This document shows, in pieces, positions 56,166 through 64,000 of a stretch of 64,000 bases of DNA. Numbering within the stretch: position 1 is the stretch's first letter; each line of letters starts with the position of its first letter. A program made the translations under genes and the position numbers. The notes below the pieces were generated by a model. The model ran no database searches. It had not been told where the DNA came from and saw only the letters and a program-made list of their open reading frames with translations. The stretch comes from Heligmosomoides polygyrus polygyrus (taxonomy: Eukaryota; Nematoda; Chromadorea; Rhabditida; Heligmosomidae). The stretch covers positions 59,546,034 to 59,610,033 of the forward strand of contig OX377202.1 of assembly GCA_947396885.1 (NCBI GenBank), given 5' to 3'.

Positions 56166-56745
56166 GCACGTTGAAACTTGCGCCTACCTAGCTTGGTACC
56201 ACCCACATCTCAGTATAGAACACAGAAGAATGTCCTCAGCACTCCCTCTTCGTCTAGCGTTGTGTTCACAGCCTATTGCAGCTCGTCAAGCCGAAAGAAA
56301 TGTCTGACATTTCTGTCCAGGCGTCGTGCTTCGAGCCGCTAGGTGTGGCGAATTCCGGAGAAGGTGACTTCATTAGCCACTAATTTTGAGAGAACGTACG
56401 GTAAGAATTGTTACGAGAGCCTAGTGTAGGGAAAAATTGGGGGGTGGGACGGAAACTTGGTTTCCGCTGTTGACGAACCACTACAGACGTGACCTATGCC
56501 TCCCTGCTTTATATATGGTGTGATTTTCTGTCTCTGATTTCCCTACGTCCAATGCATCAGAGAGAAATCCTGATCGGCTCGTTTTGAGAGAACAACGATA
56601 GCACCACTCAAATGATCGATAATATCGATCGATATCGAGAGCCTTATCAAAACGCCAAATCTACTGTGGAACGTTCCCGTCGGCCAACGCAATCAGGAAA
56701 CTCCAATCCCGATCGGTTAGGTCCGAGAGAAAACCGATAGCAAAA

Positions 56746-57490
56746 CTGATTATTTGATTGATAGTGTAAATGCCTCTTACTGGAACCACCATAAGTGGGG
56801 ACATGTGTGTTCCTCACTGTTGTATTTGTTGTTCAACTTCTGCTATCAATCGAATAAAAGTCGTTCAGCCCAAATAACTTCGAATGGGAGAATATCACAG
56901 CCCGCAGCTAAGAAGCAAACATATAGCGCATTAAAAGATGAGATCGCGCCATGCACTCCAGAAGCTCAACGCGGTTTTTATTTGATTGATAGTGTAAATG
57001 CCACTTACATGAACCACCAAAAGTGGGAATATGTGTGTTCCTCACAGTTGTATTTGTTGTTAAGCTTACGCTATCAGTCGAATAAATATCGCAACGTCTT
57101 GGAAGGGTCCAAGCGATAAATAGGAATCATGAGTTTGCGGGGGAAACTGATGCATGTGCTCGACACAACGAACTTCGAATGGAGAATCTTACTTACAGCC
57201 TAGCTAATAAGCAAGCATATAGTGCAATAAAAGATAAGATCGCCCTCGAAAAGTTCACCGCAGCTTTTATTCGACTGATAGTGTAAAAGCCACTTACATG
57301 GACCACAAAAGTGGAATATGTATGTTCCTCACCGTTGTGTTTGTTGTTCTACTCCTGATATCAATCGAATAAAAATCGCGACAGATTGGAAGAGTGTAGG
57401 AAGTAGGGAGTTTGTGCGGGCGGGAGAAACTGATGAGCACAATCCAAAGAACTTTGAATGGGGGAATCTTACCTACAGCGTACAGAATCA
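56746..57490. repeat. Tandem repeat, three ~230-290 bp units
   Basis: Units start at about 56749, 56977 and 57268 with att(t/c)ga(t/c)tgatagtgtaaa and contain tgtgttcctcac.gttgt.tttgttgtt and gaataaa. The second unit has an internal gain (cgcaacgtcttggaaggg), shared by the third. Non-coding; frames differ between units. Confidence 0.8.
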
Positions 57491-57546
57491 GGCGCAAAGC
57501 GGATCGGGTGGAAAGGGCTGCGCAAAGCGGATCGGGTGGAAAGGGC
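57491..57546. repeat. Exact 28-bp tandem duplication
   Basis: gcgcaaagcggatcgggtgg and the following aaagggct occur twice in a row without change. Confidence 0.9.
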
Positions 57547-57600
57547 TCATAGTGTTAAGTGATTGTCAGCCTTGGTAAGAAGCGCGCAAGTGTAGATATG

Positions 57601-57923
57601 GGCACTATTGTACTTTCGGGACTCCAGAGGACGAGGAGAGGTCGAAACATTCCTTTCGCCCAAACTTCGCCTATGGGGCTTGTTTGTGATGCTGATCACG
57701 AATCTGATATCCGTTTTTCGTTTTACGCTGGAGTACGGTAGGTTACGGTGGGTACAGGTGAGTAAGGTAATGGTCACCGATTGCGCCCAAACTCCAGCGT
57801 AAAACGAACAACGGATGTCAGATTCGTGATGAGCACCCCAAATAACCCCCCTGGACGAGGTTTGGGCGAAATTTTTTTTCGACCTCTCCTCGTCCTCTGG
57901 AGTCCCGAAAGTACAATAGTGCC
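57601..57923. mobile_element. MITE with long TIRs and a perfect 8-bp TSD
   Basis: ggcactattgtactttcggg at the left end is exactly mirrored at the right end, and similarity continues for about 47 bases and, less perfectly, to the middle. Flanked by tagatatg at 57593-57600 and 57924-57931. An 8-bp TSD with GG-starting ends fits Merlin-type or, less well, hAT/P elements. No transposase. The centre shares caccgatt.cgcccaaac with the 19445-20076 element. Confidence 0.85.
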
Positions 57924-57931
57924 TAGATATG

Positions 57932-60590
57932 AGTACTACGACTACCAATGTGTTAGGCGCAAGTAAGCTCGGGCGGAAGGTTCACGATGTAGGAACGCCC
58001 AATCCGTCGTTTTGTGTTGTACGAAATTCAAAATTTTAAGCAGCACTGGTGCGTTCTAGCCCTATGGTGAACCGAGTTAGGTCACTTCTGCTGTAAATAG
58101 GCATACATGTGCCTTCCTACCAAGGCGCATACTCTATCGTGTAGAGTAACGCGCACTAGAATAGCGCGGCAAATTCTCATAACAACACTGACATCAACTT
58201 AAAAGGCTCTCGAAGAGAAAGAAACAAAGTGAAACGGTGGTATGGGCAGTAACGAAGAGCGGCAGTATGGATCAAGACAGCAGGAGCTGTTCTCAGAAAA
58301 GTGAAGGCGGAAGCTCGTACACATCTGAAGGTTATGCCCGAAGGAGGTAGCAGCAACAGGAATGAGCTGTGACCTCGGTCATGCACACAGGCGCCAGAGT
58401 CGTACCCCGCGGTAACACAACTGTAGCAGCACCTAATGCAAACACTAATTGACCGCTAGCAAGGACAGGAGCCTTCAAGGGGGTCAGTTCGAGGCAGTAG
58501 CCACCCAACACGTGCGCGGACAGAGCCGCGGCGCCGGCCAGTTCCGCAATGCCTCACGTGTCCTCCTCGGCAGCGGCGATTGCTCACCTCCCGGCGCTCC
58601 CCTTCGGAGAGAGAAGTCGAAATCGTGCCTCAAATTTGGGTGATTAAACCATCAAGCCCGCAAAGTTTACGAAGTTTCCCACCAGGGGTGTGCGTTTAAC
58701 GTTTACCGATTTACCGGATTTACCGGCATTTTTCGTTAAAACTTTTTAACGAACTTTAACGACGAAAATATCCATTAAATTGCATTAACGACGTTTTACG
58801 CGCCATTTTTGAATTTTTACTTCTTCTTCATGAAAATTCACGTCTGACGATTTTTTTGATGTAGTATCATTGCGATACCGAGGAAACCCTCTACTTACTT
58901 GAATCAGTGGAAATAGGCAGTCGATTCCGAGTTTATATTTTGAGAATTGCTGGCGTTTTTCTTGCTCCTTTACCAATTTATTCGCCCTCACTTTTCCATG
59001 CAGCTGTTGTGTATCTTTTGGACTCCCTGGACTGATTTCCTCACTTGATTTCTACACAAAAATTTTTATATATACTTCCCAATGTGTACCCTTTTTCACT
59101 GTTTTTGGTACTTATCACATCAGTGTCGGTAGAAAAAGCATAGAAGACGCAAAGAAAACTACGAAGCACAATTAAGGCGAAAGAAAGTGCAAGAAACGAA
59201 ACGAAGGAAGGCAAAGGCTTTTTCCCTTTTCTCCCAGAGTTTTCCGGAAAGTTGTATGGGTTCTTTGCCAGGCAATGATTGTAGGACTACGTTGGGACAA
59301 CGTGAAGCCCCGCCTAACTGGTAGAGCGTGGCTGCTGTAACTGTTACTGCTTCGCTTTTATTGAATTTCATGCCGTGCATGTGACGAATTTGCTTTTTGC
59401 CTTCTACGAGGGCTCTCCTGACAGTTTTCTTTGGTAGAACTACAACCATATACTCGTGAAACGGTGAGCAAGTGTACGTGAAAGCAATAAAATTAAATAA
59501 AAAAGAGAACTGATGAACACTCTTCGTCAGTTATTATATGTGATGGTCGTCCAAAAACTAGCACCTTCCACGCAGTTTATTGCACGAAGATTTTTTTAAA
59601 AATTCAAAGAAAATAATACATGTTTGAAGGTGCAGGTCTATCTATGGCAGGAAATTTACTTTAATTTTTTCGTCTAGTTTGTGAATTTACTATAGTACCG
59701 TTCACCAATCCAAAATTTGCTCCAAAACTGTAAAGAAACTGAGAAACCCAAAACACATTCGAACCTCAAGGAAATAAATTGCACAGCATGGTACCAGGTT
59801 CTTCAAGAGGGAAATCAGGGTGTTCAGTTGCTTGGAGGTCGTAAAAGAGTGACAAACAGTGGAAAACTATATATAGAGGAATAGGAAAGGGTGTTGACTG
59901 ATGTTTTCATAAGAGGAGAAACGGCCTTTCAAATACGTGTGTCCCTTATGGAGTCTCTTCGGAGGAAAGAGGAGGAAAAGCTAACAATTGAAACCTACCT
60001 CTGTCTAGTGAGAAAGACAAGAATACTCAATGCAGTAGAATTTGACTCCGTTAAATTTCTGCCAACGGTCAGTGACTGTTTATTTTATTTTCTGTTGTCG
60101 TCTGCATTGAGAGCGGGACCTTGTGGGACGGAAGGAGCCATTCTGTGAAACAGACATATCTGGACTTCGTAAATATTTTGCCGAGTGCACCAAGGAAGTC
60201 GCTGTCGTAACTGCTTGACCTGAGTTCTTCTTTAAAACAGTTGTAGTTCTGTAGTTCTCCGACACAATTGTGGAAGGTATAGAAAAAATGATGGACCGTA
60301 AGAGTCTACATAGCGAGCGCAAAATCTTCAGAAAAATATAGTCAGGACAAGTGAGAATGTTCAAAATCGTTGAACGATGCTATAGTTCATAGCACTTCGA
60401 ATATTTCCACAAGCTTGACCGAATGCTAAGGGTACTATGCATAGTAAGAAATTTGCTATTTTAGAAGTATTGCTGTTACTGTTTAGTTTTGAAATCTTGT
60501 GATTTTTCTCGTTTAGCAATTTTTGATGAGACTGCCGTTACTTTTCTGAAGGTGAAGACATACTCATACATATAATGGTCATGTACAGTT
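57932..60590. other. No gene recognised; hAT-like left end at 58683
   Basis: At 58683 caggggtgtgcg begins a run of ttaacg and accggattt-type motifs to about 58790, like the left end of 5077-6474; no matching right end was found. ORFs at 59159-59449 (minus, 96 codons) and 59891-60148 (plus, 85 codons) are single-exon-length and unrecognised. Confidence 0.4.
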
Positions 60591-62679
60591 ATGGCCGTAT
60601 CTTTTGATCAAATCCCGAAAAAGCCGCGTTTTCCCGGCTTTTGCGTCTTTTTGATATAACTCGCCTAAAATTCATTAATTTCAAAAACAAATGATATCTT
60701 CGAGCTCAGAAGCTCGAGCTCTATCGTATGGTATACATTGTTTATATGAAGCCATGGAAATGGCCGAAAATGAAAACTTGCGAGTTGTCGGTCACAAGCC
60801 GTCGAAAACCGTTGCGTGCTCACAATTTCTCTAGTTTGAGGTTTTCTGGGAAACGGTGGGTATCGTTCGATTCGTCTCTTCGAGATCTACACAAACATTT
60901 GTATAACTTCGCCAGGTCACCGCGTTTTCGCTGTGGGTGGTCAAAAATGTCTGGGCAGACCCCTTATCCCTTATTTTTCTTATTTTCTTGAAGCTTATTT
61001 TTCAGGACTTGCATAGAATGGACTTGCATGTTCTTGGAGTATATCAAACATGGCGTAAAGTATTCCGTCCTGCCAGGAATCCACTGAGAGTGCGCCGTGC
61101 ACTAGGCATATAGGATCAACCTATCAATCGAGGGGGGGGGACAGCTTGTAGAGTGAGGGTTTAGGGAGTTTTACGAGAAATTCGAAGCCGCCCTCCTCAG
61201 AAGTTGCTCTAAGGCTGTCCAGCTAGCCTTTGGAGTGCGCTGTGCACTATGCATATAGAATGGAACCTATCAATCGAGGAGGGGGGGGGGACAGCTTGTA
61301 GAGTGAGAGTTTGGGAAGTTTGATCACAAATGTGCGGCCGGCCTACTCAAGAATTGCTGTACTCTGTTTCGGCGAGACCTAGGAGTGCGCCGTAAACAGT
61401 GTATATAGGATCGGACCTATCAATCGAGTGAACGCAACAGGGCGATTGGGGAGCTTTATGAGAAATTCTCAGCTAGGAATTGCTTTCCCTAGTTAGGAAT
61501 TGCTCTAACATAGTCCAGGTTAGCTTTTGGAGTGCGTTGTGAGCAGTGCATATAGAATCGAAGCTATCAATCGAGTGGGCGCAACAGCTCGCAAATTGCA
61601 CGCGCGGGCATGTTCGGAGCGCAATAACTCTGTCGAGATCGAATCGTTCCGGCTGCGGCTCGTGGGTTTCGTAGGCACCAGAGAGCTTTAGTAGCCCGAA
61701 GAAGTACAGTGTTGTAGCTTCTAAAAAGGCGAAATTATAGCGGTGTGAAAATGCATGTGAGGCTTGTGTGGCCTAATTTTTTCTCGATTTCAGTCGATCA
61801 CTGCGGGAAGACGCGATGAGCTAACAGCCCACAAGTGCGCAGGCGAGCAGAATACTGAAGCACTTGACGATGGCGTGCTCATAACTTTCCTGCTGCCTAA
61901 GCTGCTTCGGCTCCATCTGACATTTTAGAGCGGTGGAGGGCAGCGGTGAAGTTTCCAGCGCTCTTCCTCGCCCAGATTTAAGTTATCAGCACTCGCAGTG
62001 GAAACGTTCTGTTTAGATCGAAAAGCTCTATCGAACGGTACCAATCTCTTCAAATTCAGAGAACACCGATTTTTTGACAATTTCGCATCGAAGACGAGTG
62101 CACTTCAGGCCGCGGCAGAGGTGCGATGACGTCATCGAAAATTGATTATTCCGAACCGGCCCAGGTTTGGTACAATTCGATAGAGCTTTTCATGCTGAAT
62201 TGAATGGTTCGGCTTAGAGTAGCGAAAACCGTAATCTGGGCCAGTAAGAGCGGGGAGAACATCGACCGCTATTGTTCTAAATTTTACACGCGGGTGTTTT
62301 CTGAGCGCGATAACTCTGTAAATTGTGAACCTTTCCGGTTGCAGCTTGTGGATTTTGTAGGCAGGAAAAAGTTCTAGTAGTTCGCTGAAAAACAAGAATG
62401 TAGCTTATGACTGGAGAAAGTTACAGCGCTCCGAAAATGCAGGTTAGCCTTGTGTGGCACGATTTTTTCCAATTTCAGTCGACTCCTGCGGGAAGACGCG
62501 GAGAGCTAATGGCCTTTAAATGCGCACGCTAGCAGAACACTAAAGGCGCTTTCAGTTGACATGCTCACAACTCCCTAGCTTATTAAATTGCCTTATTCCC
62601 AGCTACCATTTTAGGGTGGCGGGCATAGCGGCTTAAGTTTCCTGCGCTCTTACTCGCCCAGATCACAGTTTTTCCAAAA
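60591..62679. repeat. Left arm of a large satellite-bearing palindrome
   Basis: Contains four ~150-bp units at about 61070-61570 (ggagtgcgc.gtg.ac..tgcatatag.atcg.acctatcaatcgag). They are followed by two ~0.5 kb units (about 61600-62110, 62270-62660). 60930-62052 is the reverse complement of 62880-64000. Non-coding. Confidence 0.85.
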
Positions 62680-62879
62680 NNNNNNNNNNNNNNNNNNNNN
62701 NNNNNNNNNNNNNNNNNNNNNNNNNNNNNNNNNNNNNNNNNNNNNNNNNNNNNNNNNNNNNNNNNNNNNNNNNNNNNNNNNNNNNNNNNNNNNNNNNNNN
62801 NNNNNNNNNNNNNNNNNNNNNNNNNNNNNNNNNNNNNNNNNNNNNNNNNNNNNNNNNNNNNNNNNNNNNNNNNNNNNNN
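62680..62879. other. Assembly gap (200 N) at the palindrome centre
   Basis: Placeholder-length gap between inverted arms, where assembly commonly fails. Confidence 0.99.
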
Positions 62880-64000
62880 AGATTGGTACCGTTCGATAGA
62901 GCTTTTCGATCTAAACAGAACGTTACCACTGCGAGTGCTGATAACTTAAATCTGGGCGAGGAAGAGCGCTGGAAACTTCACCGCTGCCCTCCACCGCTCT
63001 AAAATGTCAGATGGAGCCGAAGCAACTTAGGCAGCAGGGAAGTTATGAGCACGCCATCGTCAAGTGCCTTCAGTACTCTGCTCGCCTGCGCACTCGTGGG
63101 CTGTTAGCTCATCGCGTCTTCCCGCAGTGATCGACTGAATTCGAGAAAAAATTAGGCCACACAAGCCTCACATGCATTTTCACACCGCTATAATTTCGCC
63201 TTTTTAGAAGCTACAACACTGTACTTCTTCGGGCTACTAAAGCTCTCTGCTGCCTACGAAACCCACGAGCCGCAGCCGGAACGATTCGATCTCGACAGAG
63301 TTATTGCGCTCCGAACATGCCCGCGCGTGCAATTTGCGAGCTGTTGCGCCCACTCGATTGATAGCTTCGATGCTATATGCACTGCTTACGACGCACTCCA
63401 AAAGCTAGCTGGACTGTGTCAGAGCAATTCCTAACTAGGGCGGCCGAGAATTTCTCATAAAACTCCCCAATCGCCCACTCTACACCCTGTTGCGCCCACT
63501 CGAGGGGGTAGGTCCGATCCTATACACATTGTTCACGGCGCACTCCTAGGTCTCGCCGAAACAGAGTACAGCAATTCTTGAGTATGCCGGCCGCACATTT
63601 GTGATAAAACTCCCCAAATTCTCACTCTACAAGCTGTCCTCCCCTCCTCGATTGATAGGTTCCATTCTATATGCATAGTGCACAGCGCACTCCGAAGGCT
63701 AGCTGGACAGCCTTAGAGCAACTCCTGAGTAGAGCGGCTAGGAATTTCTGATAGAACTTCCCAAATGCGCGCTCTACAAGCTATCGCGCACACTCGATTG
63801 ATAGGTCCGATCCTTTGTGCATTGTGCACGGCGCACTCTCGAGGGATTCCTGGCATGTTAGAGCACTTCACGCCATGCTTGAGATACTCCGAGAACATGC
63901 AAGTCTCGGAAAATAAGCTTCTCCAATCGCAAAGAGCCCGTTAAAGTCATTTTTGCCCACCCATTGCGAAAATGGGGTGTTCTGATAAGTTGTATACACT
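62880..64000. repeat. Right arm of the palindrome, runs off the window
   Basis: Pairs with about 60930-62052. Four satellite units start at about 63352, 63496, 63650 and 63788. The end (63940-64000) matches 18225-18290, so the 17.4-18.4 kb segment is a further copy of the same family. Confidence 0.85.

Noticed and set aside
56746..57267. A CRISPR-like array.
   Set aside because: Units are long (over 200 bp), diverged and without uniform spacers; eukaryotic tandem repeat.
59159..59449. A 96-codon minus-strand ORF with protein-like composition.
   Set aside because: No recognised motif, no linked exon, and it lies within repeat-like sequence; left as unassigned.

Overview
This is a TE-dense eukaryotic window, best explained as a strongylid (hookworm-like) nematode genome. 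Four things point that way. There is a mariner close to the Hsmar1/bandit type. There are RTE and CR1-type LINEs of the kind common in strongylids, the CR1 copies ending in (AAAT)n. Introns are short (41-79 nt) with TTTAG/TTTCAG-type acceptors. Dispersed foldback elements are abundant. Species is not determinable by eye. Two runs of exactly 200 N (22682-22881, 62680-62879) are assembly gaps.

The one convincing host gene is on the minus strand, about 48849 down to 37549. It is a split gene for a C48 (Ulp/SENP) SUMO protease, most like the Ulp2/SENP6-7 branch. Twelve exons with matching phases add up to 1287 nt (428 codons plus stop). The catalytic His, Asp, Gln and Cys are all present, spread over three exons. 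Its 6.7 kb intron (38295-44999) separates the His exon from the Asp exon. That intron is filled by a CR1 LINE with a foldback nested in it, two small MITEs and a 1.6 kb foldback. Another intron holds a piggyBac-type MITE. Most longer forward-strand ORFs in 46.4-47.6 kb are antisense shadows of this gene.

Region by region: 0.2-7.7 kb holds short MITEs, a 0.38 kb inverted repeat pair, and a foldback split by a hAT-like element with a perfect 8-bp target duplication (TSD). 7.7-11.2 kb holds an RTE 3' scrap and a tRNA-derived SINE with a 14-bp TSD. 11.2-17.4 kb is one RTE LINE with a 17-bp TSD, interrupted by an oppositely oriented CR1 LINE. 17.4-22.7 kb holds pieces of a satellite-bearing repeat, a TIR element and a broken mariner. 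23.6-24.3 kb holds a compound inverted tRNA-like SINE and a CR1 scrap. 24.8-27.1 kb is a large nested palindrome. 28.2-33.0 kb is a decayed CR1 carrying a solo-LTR-like insertion and a foldback with tRNA-like arms; its tail abuts an RTE fragment. 35.6-37.4 kb is a second hAT-like element. 37.5-48.9 kb is the protease gene. 49.7-51.3 kb holds a hAT-like element candidate with a nested SINE. 51.3-60.9 kb is mostly unassigned, with a GC-rich island, tandem repeats and a MITE with an 8-bp TSD. 60.9-64.0 kb is a palindrome of about 1.1 kb arms made of ~150 bp satellite units.

Apart from the protease, coding potential is transposon-derived and broken by stops or frameshifts. Two recurring themes deserve attention. 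First, elements with CAGGGGTG-like ends are each followed by a different short-motif array. Second, tRNA-like modules occur in head-to-head inverted pairs.
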